Shown here: piece after piece, positions 24,334 to 33,535 of the stretch
How the letters are laid out: each line of letters starts with the position of its first letter
How positions within the stretch are numbered: position 1 is the stretch's first letter
NCBI RefSeq assembly: GCF_003837865.1
Contig: NZ_RQIS01000016.1
Location: 1-64,000 of the forward strand
DNA length: 64,000 nt
Direction: 5' to 3'
Source: Paraburkholderia dinghuensis
GTDB taxonomy: Bacteria > Pseudomonadota > Gammaproteobacteria > Burkholderiales > Burkholderiaceae
Program-made: the position numbers and the translations under genes
Notes under the pieces: generated by a model
The model's database searches: none
What the model was told of the DNA's origin: nothing
Seen by the model: only the letters and a program-made list of their open reading frames with translations

Positions 24334-24766
24334 GGCACTGGGTTCTTGTTTGCCGCGCCGGTCGCGGTGCGGCTCGGTGTTCATCTGGTGGTTATCCCAC
24401 TATGCAGCGCGCGGCAGGCTGGTATGAATAGGGAAAGATCTCGCGGTATATCGGGATACGCAACGCACACTACCGGGTTGCTACACTTCTCGCTTTGGGC
24501 ACCGCAATTGCTAGCCCATGCCAAAGCGTCCGGTACAGGACTTGCCGCGAATTTTTGAATTTTTAACAGCTTGTTGGGTTGCGATGCAAGCCGCTTTACA
24601 GACGGTTTCGAACCCCAGGCTACAAAGGCCTTGACGACCTGCCCAACCACCCGAATCGACAGTGCAAGGTTTGCCTGCACTGCCCGGCTCGTAGCGGTTG
24701 CGCCTCTCGCATGCAGCGTCGAAAGGGCCGAATCGCCTTTTACTGCCCTAAAACGGAGAAAGCTCA
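24334..24766. other. non-coding region before pckG
   Basis: No gene seen in 433 nt. It must hold the divergent promoters of the dehydrogenase gene and pckG. An AT-rich segment at about 24540-24575 is the likely pckG promoter area, but no clean -35/-10 pair could be fixed. Confidence 0.4.
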
Positions 24767-26623
24767 ATGAATCACCCAGATATCAACGCCCAGGTTGCAG
24801 CGCAAGTGCCTGCCTGGGTGCGCCATCGGAAACTGGTGGAGTGGGTGCAGCAGGTCGCGGCGCTGACGCAGCCGGAACGCATCGTCTGGTGCGACGGCTC
24901 GCAGGAGGAGTACGACCGCCTGTGCCAGCAAATGGTCGATGCGGGCACGATGCGCAAGCTCAATCCCGCAAAGCGTCCGAATTCGTATCTCGCGTGCTCG
25001 GCTCCGTCCGACGTCGCGCGTGTCGAGGATCGCACGTTCATCTGCACGGAGCGCAAGGAAGACGCCGGCCCGACCAACAACTGGATCGCCCCGGCCGAAA
25101 TGCGCACGACGCTCGACGGCCTGTTCGAGGGATCGATGCGCGGCCGTACGATGTACGTGGTGCCGTTTTCGATGGGGCCTCTTGGCTCACCTATCGCGCA
25201 TATCGGCGTGGAATTGTCGGACAGCCCCTACGTCGCGGTGAACATGCGGATCATGACGCGCATGGGCCGCGCGGTGTATGACGTGCTGGGCGAAGACGGC
25301 GAGTTCGTGCCGTGCGTGCACACGGTGGGCGCGCCACTCGCGGCGGGTCAGAAAGACGTGGCGTGGCCGTGCAACGACACGAAGTACATCGTCCATTTCC
25401 CCGCAACGCGTGAAATCTGGAGCTACGGCTCTGGCTACGGCGGCAATGCGCTGCTCGGCAAGAAGTGCTTTGCGTTGCGTATCGCATCGACGATGGGGCG
25501 CGACGAAGGCTGGCTCGCCGAGCACATGCTGATTCTCGGCGTGCGTTCGCCCGAGGGGCGCAAGTACCACGTCGCGGCCGCGTTCCCGTCGGCGTGCGGC
25601 AAGACCAACTTCGCGATGCTGATTCCGCCGCGCACCATGGACGGATGGGAAATCACGACGATCGGCGACGATATCGCCTGGATCAAGCCGGGCGCGGATG
25701 GCCGCCTCTACGCGATCAATCCGGAGGCGGGCTACTTCGGCGTGGCGCCGGGCACGAGCGAGAAGACCAACTACAACGCCATGGCGACGCTCAAGGAGAA
25801 CGTGATTTTCACGAACGTCGCGCTGACCGATGACGGCGACGTCTGGTGGGAAGGCATGACCGACACGCCGCCCGCGCACGTCATCGACTGGCAAGGCCAG
25901 GACTGGACGCCCGAAATCGCGAAGGCGACTGGCCGCAAGGCTGCGCATCCGAACGCGCGCTTCACGGCGCCGGCTTCGCAGTGTCCGTCGATCGACGCCG
26001 AATGGGAGAACCCGAAGGGCGTGGCGATCGATGCGTTCGTGTTCGGCGGACGGCGCTCGACCACGGTGCCGCTCGTGACAGAGGCGCGCGACTGGACCGA
26101 GGGCGTCTATATGGCGGCGACCATGGGCTCGGAGACGACGGCTGCCGCCGCGGGTCAGCAAGGCGTGGTGCGCCGCGATCCGTTTGCGATGCTGCCGTTC
26201 TGCGGCTACAACATGGCCGGGTACTTCGATCACTGGCTCAAGTTGGGCGCAAAGCTCGCGCAAGCGGGTGCGACGCTTCCGCGCATCTACTGCGTGAACT
26301 GGTTCCGCAAGGGTGCGGATGGCAAGTTCGTGTGGCCGGGTTTCGGCGACAACATGCGCGTGCTGGAGTGGATGGTGCGCCGCATCGAGGGCGCGGCGGG
26401 CGGCAACACGAACGCGTTCGGCGTCTCGCCGCGCTATGACGACATCGACTGGCGCGGCCTCGACTTCACGCCGGCCCAGTTCGAGCAGGTCATTTCGGTC
26501 GATGCCGACGCCTGGCGCGCCGAGCTGACCCTGCACTCGGATCTGTTCAAGACGCTCGCGCACGGCTTGCCTGAAGCGCTGCAGCAAACGCGCAAGGCAC
26601 TGGAGGCGCGCCTCGACGGTTGA
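24767..26623 (+). CDS. pckG: phosphoenolpyruvate carboxykinase (GTP)
   Basis: The 618-residue enzyme begins at MNHPDINAQV behind GGAG. It has the GTP-type PEPCK motifs: the P-loop region FPSACGKTNFAML, the metal and substrate site around DDIAWIKPGADGRLYAINPEAGYFGVAPGT, NVALTDDGDVWWEG and the FGGRRSTTVPLV block. It converts oxaloacetate and GTP to PEP and CO2, the first step of gluconeogenesis from acids such as acetate. Length equals the family norm. It is monocistronic: a UUCG-loop terminator follows at 26648. Confidence 0.97.
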   Translation: MNHPDINAQVAAQVPAWVRHRKLVEWVQQVAALTQPERIVWCDGSQEEYDRLCQQMVDAGTMRKLNPAKRPNSYLACSAPSDVARVEDRTFICTERKEDAGPTNNWIAPAEMRTTLDGLFEGSMRGRTMYVVPFSMGPLGSPIAHIGVELSDSPYVAVNMRIMTRMGRAVYDVLGEDGEFVPCVHTVGAPLAAGQKDVAWPCNDTKYIVHFPATREIWSYGSGYGGNALLGKKCFALRIASTMGRDEGWLAEHMLILGVRSPEGRKYHVAAAFPSACGKTNFAMLIPPRTMDGWEITTIGDDIAWIKPGADGRLYAINPEAGYFGVAPGTSEKTNYNAMATLKENVIFTNVALTDDGDVWWEGMTDTPPAHVIDWQGQDWTPEIAKATGRKAAHPNARFTAPASQCPSIDAEWENPKGVAIDAFVFGGRRSTTVPLVTEARDWTEGVYMAATMGSETTAAAAGQQGVVRRDPFAMLPFCGYNMAGYFDHWLKLGAKLAQAGATLPRIYCVNWFRKGADGKFVWPGFGDNMRVLEWMVRRIEGAAGGNTNAFGVSPRYDDIDWRGLDFTPAQFEQVISVDADAWRAELTLHSDLFKTLAHGLPEALQQTRKALEARLDG

Positions 26624-26647
26624 GGTGTGAGCGCTTACTGACTCTGG

Positions 26648-26669
26648 GGCCGCCTTCGGGCGGCCTTTT
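26648..26669 (+). terminator. terminator of pckG
   Basis: GGCCGCC-TTCG-GGCGGCC followed by TTTTC; a 7-bp stem with a stable TTCG loop, 24 nt after the stop codon. Confidence 0.85.
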
Positions 26670-26939
26670 CATTGGTGGCACATCGGAGCGGGGCACGATC
26701 AATCTGGGTGTGCACGCCGTCTGTTCGACATTCGCTGCCTTGTTTCGCTGCGATGCGGCAATTGTTGTGTCATTAGAAACAATAAGCTATCTGTCTGCAC
26801 AATTCTCGCTGTCAGCGAAGAGAGTTTCGAGAAAAAACGGTCTTTGCAGGCAACTTCTGCAGGAATCCGCCAGTCGTAGGAGAATTCGCAGCTTGCTTTG
26901 CTGATTTTAAGCGGGCGCTTACAAAGCGGGAGTTGTCTA

Positions 26940-28064
26940 ATGGATCATTTGCAGTCGATGCGAGTATTCGTCAAAGTGGCCGACCTCGGCAGTTTCGCTC
27001 GGGCTGCCACGGCAATGGATATCTCGAATGCGGTTGCCACGCGTCACGTCGCCGACCTCGAAGGCCGACTGGGTACGCGTTTGCTTAACCGCACGACCCG
27101 CAGCCTCTCACTGACCGAATCGGGTCAGGTTTATCTCGAACGCGCGCGCCAGATTCTCGACGAACTCGAAGACGTCGAGCAGATGGTGGTCGCCCGCAAC
27201 CATGAGCCCGTCGGGACCTTGCGCATCGTCGCGCCGGTCGTGTTCGGGCTGCACAATCTCGCAGCGGTACTTCAGACCTACACGCAGCGCTATCCACAGG
27301 TCGTTCCCGATGTCACCCTCGTCGATCGCCAGGTCGATCTTGTCGAGGAGGGTTTCGACCTCGGTATCGTCGCGGCGCGGCAGATGCGGAGTGCGAGCAT
27401 CGTCACGCGTCGCCTGACGACCGGCTGCATGACTGTCTGCGCCACGCCGGCGTACCTCGACAAGCACGGCACGCCGACCCGTCCGGAGCAACTGACAGAG
27501 CATCCGTCGCTGTCGCTGTCGTCGGAATACTGGGGCGGCGAGCGCGTGTTCACGGGGCCGGATGGTGAAACCCGCGTGCGTCCGACGGACGTGATCGTCG
27601 CAAACAACACGGAGATGCTGCGTCAGTTCGCTCTGCTCGGCATGGGTATCGCGCTCCTGCCGAGCTATCTGATTGGCCGTGACATGGCCCGCGGCCGACT
27701 CGTGCGGCTGCTCAGCGAATATCGTCTGCCGCAGATCGAAATCAACGTCGCTTATCCGAGCCGCCGCCATCTGCCGGCGAAGGTGCGAACGTTTATCGAT
27801 CACCTCGTCGAGCATTTCACCCAGACACCGAACGGCCAACTCGGCGAGCAGTGGGTGAAGGACGGCCTTGCGCATCCAGCGGCAGGTCCGGCTTTGGCAC
27901 GTCGTGGCGCGCAGCATCCCGTCGCGCCCGAGGCGTTTGCCGGTTCGGAGCCGCTTTCAAATCTGCTCGATAACGAGCGAAACCTCCGCGACGGCGAGCG
28001 GGCGCCGAAGGTGGCACGCTCAACGGCCACGCGCACGCAGACTTCGGCGGTTTCGCCGCTATAA
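26940..28064 (+). CDS. LysR-family regulator with long C-terminal tail
   Basis: The 374-residue protein starts at MDHLQSMRVF behind GGGAG. The N-terminal winged helix (SFARAATAMDISNAVATRHVADLEGRLGTRLLNRTTRSLSLTESG, about 17-62) and the substrate-binding domain (about 90-295) are typical of the DmlR-like LysR branch. The last 75 residues or so are an unusual, probably disordered extension rich in Ala, Arg, Pro and Thr; family members normally end near residue 300. The target is unknown: it stands alone between pckG and the convergent topB gene. Confidence 0.9.
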   Translation: MDHLQSMRVFVKVADLGSFARAATAMDISNAVATRHVADLEGRLGTRLLNRTTRSLSLTESGQVYLERARQILDELEDVEQMVVARNHEPVGTLRIVAPVVFGLHNLAAVLQTYTQRYPQVVPDVTLVDRQVDLVEEGFDLGIVAARQMRSASIVTRRLTTGCMTVCATPAYLDKHGTPTRPEQLTEHPSLSLSSEYWGGERVFTGPDGETRVRPTDVIVANNTEMLRQFALLGMGIALLPSYLIGRDMARGRLVRLLSEYRLPQIEINVAYPSRRHLPAKVRTFIDHLVEHFTQTPNGQLGEQWVKDGLAHPAAGPALARRGAQHPVAPEAFAGSEPLSNLLDNERNLRDGERAPKVARSTATRTQTSAVSPL

Positions 28065-28093
28065 GGCGGGAATCACCGCGCATCTGGCGATGA

Positions 28094-28128
28094 AAAAAGG
28101 CGCAGTCTCGTAAGAGGCTGCGCCTTTT
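28094..28128. terminator. bidirectional terminator between LysR gene and topB
   Basis: AAAAGGCGCAG (28095-28105) pairs with CTGCGCCTTTT (28118-28128), with an inner CTC-GTAA-GAG stem, and is flanked by A and T runs on both sides. Confidence 0.85.
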
Positions 28129-28182
28129 GCTTTGGAGCCGACGATGAGGAACGCCCGGACTTTACCGCCGGGCGTTGCGCGT

Positions 28183-30819
28183 TCAGGAGCCCGTTTTACG
28201 TGCCGCGGTTTTGCGGGCAGTGGTTTTGCGGGCTGTCGTCGTGGTTTTCGCCGCGGCGGTCTTGCGTGCAGGCTTCGCGTTTTCCGGCGACTCTTCGCTG
28301 GCGGCTTCTGCGGCGCCCGTCGATTTTTTCGCTGCGCTCTTCGCCGCCGTCTTCGCGCTGGGTTCCTTCTTCTCGAACTCGAAGCCGATCTTGCCGTCGC
28401 TCTGCTTCACGAGGAAAGCCTTGAAATTACGGCCCGTACGCGACGACTTGAAGTTCGTCAGCAGGTCCGTACGGCCCTCGGCAAGCAGCTTCGCCATCTG
28501 GTCGCGCGTGATTTCCTGCTGGAGGATCACCTTGCCCGAGCGGAAGTCGCAGGTCTTGGGATTGGCGACCGAATGCTCGCACACGTAGCTCATGCCATGC
28601 TCGAACACGCGTCCTGCGCACTTCGGACACGCACCGACTGCCTCCTGTTCCGAGAAGTCGGGCGCTTCGCCATCCTCGCCGCCCTGATCCTGACCGAAGT
28701 CGAACTCGAGCTTGTAGTTCTTCGTTTCGTCGTCGAACGAGAGCTTGAGGATGGCCGAGAACGGGCGCCCCATCTTGCTACGGAAGCCCGACAGCGGCCC
28801 GATCGTCTTGTTCTGCAGCAGTTCCTCGACTTCGGGGATCTCGAACTGTCGGCCGCCAGGGATCTTCGAAATCGAGAACTCGCACTTCGTGCAAGCAAAG
28901 CGCCGATAGTTCTCCTTCACCTGACCGTCGCAGTTCGGGCACGGCGTTTCGAGCGTCGCATAGTCGCCCGGGATCGTGTCCGAGTCGTATTCCTTCGCGC
29001 GCTTGACGATGGTCTGCGTCATGCGGGCGATTTCCTGCATGAACGCGTCGCGCGGCAGCTTGCCCCGCTCCATCTGCGATAGCTTGTATTCCCACTCGCC
29101 CGTGAGTTCCGGCGCAGTGAGTTCTTTCACGTCGAGGCCGCGCAGGAGCGTCATGAGCTGGAAGGCCTTCGCGGTCGGGATCAGTTCGCGCCCTTCGCGC
29201 ACGAGATACTTCTCGCCGAGCAAGCCTTCGATGATCGCCGCGCGCGTGGCCGGCGTGCCGAGACCCTTCGCGGCCATGGCTTCGCGCAGTTCCTCGTCGT
29301 CGACGAGCTTGCCCGCACCCTCCATGGCAGAGAGCAGCGTCGCTTCGTTGTAGCGTGCCGGCGGCTTCGTCACGAGCTGGTGCGCGGCGATCTCGTCGGT
29401 CTTGACCTTCTCGTCCTTTTGCACCGGGACGAGGTTGGCGTCCTCGCCACCCGCATCGCGGCCATAAACCTGCAGCCAGCCCGGCTCGACCAGCACCTTG
29501 CCTTCGGTCTTGAAGTGATGTCCGGCGACTTCGGTGATGCGCGTCGTGACACGGAATTCGGCGGCCGGGAAGAACACAGCGAGGAAGCGCTTCACGACGA
29601 GGTCGTACAGCTTCTGCTCGGGCTCGGAAAGCGATTTCGGCGCCTGCAGTGTCGGGATGATGGCGAAGTGGTCGCTGATCTTCGAGTTGTCGAAGATGCG
29701 CTTGTTCGGCTTCACCCAGCCACGGTCGAGCACCTGCTTCGCATGCGGCAGGTAGTTGTTGCTCTCCTTGAGCATCCCGAGCGTCTCTTTGACCGTCTCG
29801 ATGTAGTCCTCAGGCAGCGCGCGCGCATCGGTACGCGGGTAGGTCAGCACCTTGTGCTTCTCGTACAGCGCCTGCGCGAGACCGAGCGTGTTCTTGGCCG
29901 AAAAGCCGAAGCGGCCATTCGCCTCACGCTGGAGACTCGTCAGGTCGAAGAGCGCGGGCGAGAGCTGCGTGGACGGCTTCGATTCCTCGGTGACGGTGCC
30001 TTCGCGGCCGTGGCAGGCGGCGACGATCGATTCGGCTGCCGGGCGGCTCCAGAGGCGCGAGTCGCGCTTCTCGGGGTCGAATTCGTCGCGCTTGAACTTC
30101 GGGTCGTACCAGCGGCCCTCATAGAAGCCCGCTGCGCAAACGAACTCCGCGCGCACTTCCCAATAGTCGCGCGGCACGAATCGGCGAATTTTCTCTTCAC
30201 GTTCGACGACGATCGACAAGGTTGGCGTCTGAACGCGCCCGACCGTGGTCAGGAAGAAGCCGCCGCCCTTGCTGTTGAACGCGGTCATCGCACGCGTGCC
30301 GTTGATGCCGACGAGCCAGTCGGCTTCCGAGCGGCAGCGCGCCGCGTCGGCGAGCGGTTGCATGTCCGCGTCGCTGCGCAGGTGCGCGAAGCCATCACGG
30401 ATCGCGGCGGGCGTCATGGACTGCAGCCACAGGCGCTGGACCGGTTGCTTCGCCTTCGCGTGTTGCGCGATGAGGCGGAAAATCAGCTCACCCTCGCGCC
30501 CCGCGTCGCATGCGTTGATGAGGCGGTCGACGTCCTTGCGCTTCATCAGCTTCATGAGCACCTTGAGCCGCGATTCGCTTTTTGCGATCGGGTTCACGTC
30601 GAAATGAGGCGGGATGACGGGCAGATGCGCGAAGCTCCATTTGCCTCGCTTGACTTCATAGGCGTCCGGCGCGGCGATTTCCAGCAGATGGCCGACTGCC
30701 GACGAAAGGACGAAGTCGTCGCTTTCGTAGTATTCGTCATGCTTCGCAAACCCGCCCAAAGCGCGCGCGATGTCGTTCGCGACAGACGGCTTCTCGGCGA
30801 TGATCAGAGCTTTGGACAT
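28183..30819 (-). CDS. topB: DNA topoisomerase III
   Basis: The 878-residue type IA topoisomerase starts at MSKALIIAEKPSVAND; upstream extension is without support. TOPRIM domain 1-150 with metal-binding DAGREGE (105-111), the archway domains and the nucleophile Y327 in KVLTYPRTDAR. C-terminal zinc-finger-like segments follow (CPNCDGQV...CTKCEF and CPKCAGRV...C). The final 60 residues are a histone-H1-like tail of Lys, Ala, Thr and Arg repeats (KKSTGAAEAA, ARKTTARKTAARK). The enzyme decatenates replicated DNA in the cytosol; the tail probably adds non-specific DNA binding. It is followed on the same strand by no gene. Confidence 0.95.
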   Translation of the reverse strand: MSKALIIAEKPSVANDIARALGGFAKHDEYYESDDFVLSSAVGHLLEIAAPDAYEVKRGKWSFAHLPVIPPHFDVNPIAKSESRLKVLMKLMKRKDVDRLINACDAGREGELIFRLIAQHAKAKQPVQRLWLQSMTPAAIRDGFAHLRSDADMQPLADAARCRSEADWLVGINGTRAMTAFNSKGGGFFLTTVGRVQTPTLSIVVEREEKIRRFVPRDYWEVRAEFVCAAGFYEGRWYDPKFKRDEFDPEKRDSRLWSRPAAESIVAACHGREGTVTEESKPSTQLSPALFDLTSLQREANGRFGFSAKNTLGLAQALYEKHKVLTYPRTDARALPEDYIETVKETLGMLKESNNYLPHAKQVLDRGWVKPNKRIFDNSKISDHFAIIPTLQAPKSLSEPEQKLYDLVVKRFLAVFFPAAEFRVTTRITEVAGHHFKTEGKVLVEPGWLQVYGRDAGGEDANLVPVQKDEKVKTDEIAAHQLVTKPPARYNEATLLSAMEGAGKLVDDEELREAMAAKGLGTPATRAAIIEGLLGEKYLVREGRELIPTAKAFQLMTLLRGLDVKELTAPELTGEWEYKLSQMERGKLPRDAFMQEIARMTQTIVKRAKEYDSDTIPGDYATLETPCPNCDGQVKENYRRFACTKCEFSISKIPGGRQFEIPEVEELLQNKTIGPLSGFRSKMGRPFSAILKLSFDDETKNYKLEFDFGQDQGGEDGEAPDFSEQEAVGACPKCAGRVFEHGMSYVCEHSVANPKTCDFRSGKVILQQEITRDQMAKLLAEGRTDLLTNFKSSRTGRNFKAFLVKQSDGKIGFEFEKKEPSAKTAAKSAAKKSTGAAEAASEESPENAKPARKTAAAKTTTTARKTTARKTAARKTGS

Positions 30820-31059
30820 GAGTTTTGTAAGTGGTGAATCCGGTTTGGCGCGACTGCGGCCGACACCCCCTTGGGTCGGTCCTCGGCCGGTCCTGTTTCT
30901 CGACCGCTTTATAGCACAAGGCGCGGCGGCGGCGATTTCTGCGTCTTCTTGTTGCCCGCCGCGGTCACAAGCGGCGCCCAATCATAATGGCGCGGCGAGC
31001 CGGCCCGCAAGCGGCGGTCTGACCGGGGTCAGATCTGGAGTAAAGACACGTTGCGTAGC

Positions 31060-31437
31060 TCACGCCTCTGCGAGCGCGGGACGCAGCTTCGGTGCGTCGC
31101 TTACGCCCGGCAGTGCCGTGAGGTCGGCGAGCATGCGCTCGACCACCGCGCCATGCGGCAGTACGGTGCCAAAGAAGCGCGTCGCGGTGCCGTCTTCGAT
31201 CAGGATCGTCGGAAAGTTCTCCACGTCGAGGTCGTCGAAGCGGTCCGCGTGGGTTTCGATGTCGATCCACGCGAAACAGATGTCCGGATGGGCGTCGGCG
31301 ATGCGGTCGAAAGTAGCCCGATAGTCGCGGCACGTGCCACACCACTCCGCGCAAAGGCACGCGACGAAGAGCGTGTCGCGGTCGGCGATCCGGTCGGCGA
31401 TCCGGTCGGCGTCGGTGTCGAGGTTAAGCGCGGGCAT
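31060..31437 (-). CDS. thioredoxin-fold protein
   Basis: The 125-residue cytosolic protein has the thioredoxin active site AEWCGTCRDYR (C33, C36) and the cis-proline region ENFPTILI. It is longer than plain thioredoxin at both ends, and an extra cysteine, C28, lies just before the active site. CGTC rather than CGPC suggests a shifted redox potential. It lies downstream of dprA on the same strand (66 nt), a common pairing in Burkholderiaceae. Partner unknown. GTG or further ATG starts were not preferred. Confidence 0.85.
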   Translation of the reverse strand: MPALNLDTDADRIADRIADRDTLFVACLCAEWCGTCRDYRATFDRIADAHPDICFAWIDIETHADRFDDLDVENFPTILIEDGTATRFFGTVLPHGAVVERMLADLTALPGVSDAPKLRPALAEA

Positions 31438-31503
31438 GCTCGTTCCTTGCGTTCTCTTATATATAGGAGGAGGTACATTTGGCGCGAATGTAACACGCTG
31501 GCG

Positions 31504-32724
31504 CTAGCATGGAGTCGCCCTCACGAACCATCCGCCGGGCAGCGAATTCAGTTGACCCGCCAGTTCGAGCTGCAGCAGCGTGCTTTGCAGTACCGCCTCG
31601 GGCATGTCGGTGCGCGCCGCGAGGATTTCAAGCGTGGCTGGCGCGTGGCCGAGCGCATCGAGCAGGCGCGACGCTTCGGGGCTGAGGCTGGCTGGCGGTC
31701 TGGCGCGAGCGCTTCCCCGGATTTCATCGGCCGGTGCGCCGGGCGTGCCGGCCTGAGAAGCCGCTGGGGTGCGAGTCCGTCTCGGGCTGCTCTCGCCGTT
31801 ACTTTCCGGCACGCGCGCGGCGGGCTGCGGAACACCAAGCGATTCGAGCACTTCCTCCGGCGACTCGATGAGCTGCGCGCCCTGCTTGATCAACCGATGG
31901 CAGCCGCGCGCGAGCGGCGCATGAATCGAACCGGGGAGTGCAAAGACGTCGCGCCCCATTTCATTGGCGAGCCGCGCGGTGATCAGCGAGCCGGAACGCA
32001 TCGCGGCTTCCACCACAACGACACCCTCGACGAGTGCCGCAATCAAGCGGTTGCGCTGCGGAAAATTCTCGGAGCGTGCGGGCGTGCCGAGCGGCCATTC
32101 GGAGACAATCGCGCCACGTTGGGCGAGCTGTGCCGCGAGCGCCCGATGCGCAGTCGGGTAGACGAGATCCGCACCTGTGCCGATGACGGCGGCCGTTCCG
32201 CCGCATTCGTCGAGCGCTCCCCGATGCGCGGCGCCATCCACGCCGAGCGCGAGCCCTGAAACGACCGTGACGCCCGCAGCCGCGAACGCGCGTGCGAACC
32301 TTGCGGCGTCTACGAGCGCCTGAGGCGTGGCGCTGCGGCTTCCCACGACGGCGATGCTGCGCCCGTGCAGCAGGCCGAGCTGACCTTGCACGTAGAGCAT
32401 CGGTGGTGGATCGGGCATGGCTAGGAGCCGTGGCGGGTAAGCCGGATCGGCGAGCGTCACCAGCGCGTTGCCCGGCACCGCGCACCAGACGTTCAGCGCG
32501 TCGATCTGGTTCGCAAAAGAGGACGCAGGCGGTGCGAGTGCGGCCCGCGCTGCGTCGCCGCCTGCCGTGGCGGCGAGCGTGGCAAGCGACTGGGCCAGCA
32601 CGTTCTGGGGCAAACCGAAGGCGCCGAGCAGCGTCCGCAGCGCGGCGGGTTTCAGGCCGCGCGCGGTGGAAAGGCGCAGCCAGGCTGACCGTTCGTCGGC
32701 GCCGAGCGGCAAGGGTGCGAGCAT
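31504..32724 (-). CDS. dprA: DNA-processing protein A
   Basis: The 406-residue protein has a SAM-like N-terminal domain (residues 1-75), the extended Rossmann fold with IAVVGSRSAT, VVSGLALGVDGAAHRGAL, SEWPLGTPARSENFPQRNRLIAALV and MRSGSLITARLA, and a C-terminal winged-helix domain (about 340-406; EASRLLDALGHAPATLEILAART). A linker rich in Pro, Ala and Ser (about 300-335) joins them. DprA loads RecA onto incoming single-stranded DNA during natural transformation. It is divergent from def with a 251-nt gap. Confidence 0.95.
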   Translation of the reverse strand: MLAPLPLGADERSAWLRLSTARGLKPAALRTLLGAFGLPQNVLAQSLATLAATAGGDAARAALAPPASSFANQIDALNVWCAVPGNALVTLADPAYPPRLLAMPDPPPMLYVQGQLGLLHGRSIAVVGSRSATPQALVDAARFARAFAAAGVTVVSGLALGVDGAAHRGALDECGGTAAVIGTGADLVYPTAHRALAAQLAQRGAIVSEWPLGTPARSENFPQRNRLIAALVEGVVVVEAAMRSGSLITARLANEMGRDVFALPGSIHAPLARGCHRLIKQGAQLIESPEEVLESLGVPQPAARVPESNGESSPRRTRTPAASQAGTPGAPADEIRGSARARPPASLSPEASRLLDALGHAPATLEILAARTDMPEAVLQSTLLQLELAGQLNSLPGGWFVRATPC

Positions 32725-32975
32725 GACAAAAAACTCCGCGCCGGGCGTGTTACAACCCGTCGTGATAAAATTTTCACCATCCGAAATACAGTGCGGCGCT
32801 TCCCGTGAGACGTCGCGCAGACCTGTGGAGTAGCCTGCTGCGCGGGCGGCGGCGCGTTGAATCCGGCCGTTTTGTACCTATATCCTCTGCATCCTCCGAT
32901 GGGCCGGCAAGCTGGCCGAACGGCCAGTCTGCGCGATGCCGGACGATCCCGGCGCCCCGAGAAATCCGCTAAATC

Positions 32976-33479
32976 ATGGCTCTACTAAATATTCTTCATT
33001 ACCCGGACAAGCGCCTGCACAAGGTCGCCAAACCGGTCGAGGTCTTTGATGAGCGCATCCGCAAGCTCGTCAAAGACATGGCCGAGACCATGTACGCCGC
33101 ACCTGGCGTCGGTCTTGCTGCGACGCAGGTGGACGTGCATGAGCGCGTCGTGGTGATCGACGTATCGGAGACGCACGACGAACTGCGCGTGTTCATCAAC
33201 CCGGAAATCATCTGGTCTAGCGACGAACGCATGGTCCACGAAGAGGGCTGTCTTTCGGTACCAGGCATCTACGACGATGTCGAGCGCGCCGAGAAAGTGC
33301 GCGTGCGCGCGCAGAACGAGAAGGGCGAGACCTACGAAGTCGATTGCGAAGAGCTACTGGCCGTGTGCATCCAGCACGAAATGGATCACTTGATGGGCCG
33401 CGTGTTCGTCGAATACCTCTCGCCGCTCAAGCAAACGCGCATCAAGAGCAAGATGAAGAAGCTCGAGCGGGCGATGTAA
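32976..33479 (+). CDS. def: peptide deformylase
   Basis: The 167-residue enzyme carries all three deformylase motifs: GVGLAATQ (45-51), EEGCLSVPG with the metal ligand C92, and QHEMDHLMG with H134, E135 and H138. It removes the formyl group from the N-terminal methionine of new proteins. fmt, which supplies the formyl group on the initiator tRNA, follows 56 nt downstream, the usual pairing. Confidence 0.97.
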   Translation: MALLNILHYPDKRLHKVAKPVEVFDERIRKLVKDMAETMYAAPGVGLAATQVDVHERVVVIDVSETHDELRVFINPEIIWSSDERMVHEEGCLSVPGIYDDVERAEKVRVRAQNEKGETYEVDCEELLAVCIQHEMDHLMGRVFVEYLSPLKQTRIKSKMKKLERAM

Positions 33480-33535
33480 CGCGTTCGCGTCGCCTCGTAC
33501 CTCTTTTCTTTCGTCCAGCCTGACTTCGAGCGCCC

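Noticed and set aside
24571..25281. Plus-strand frame overlapping the pckG start
   Set aside because: It is out of frame with pckG and becomes Arg-rich as soon as it enters the gene.
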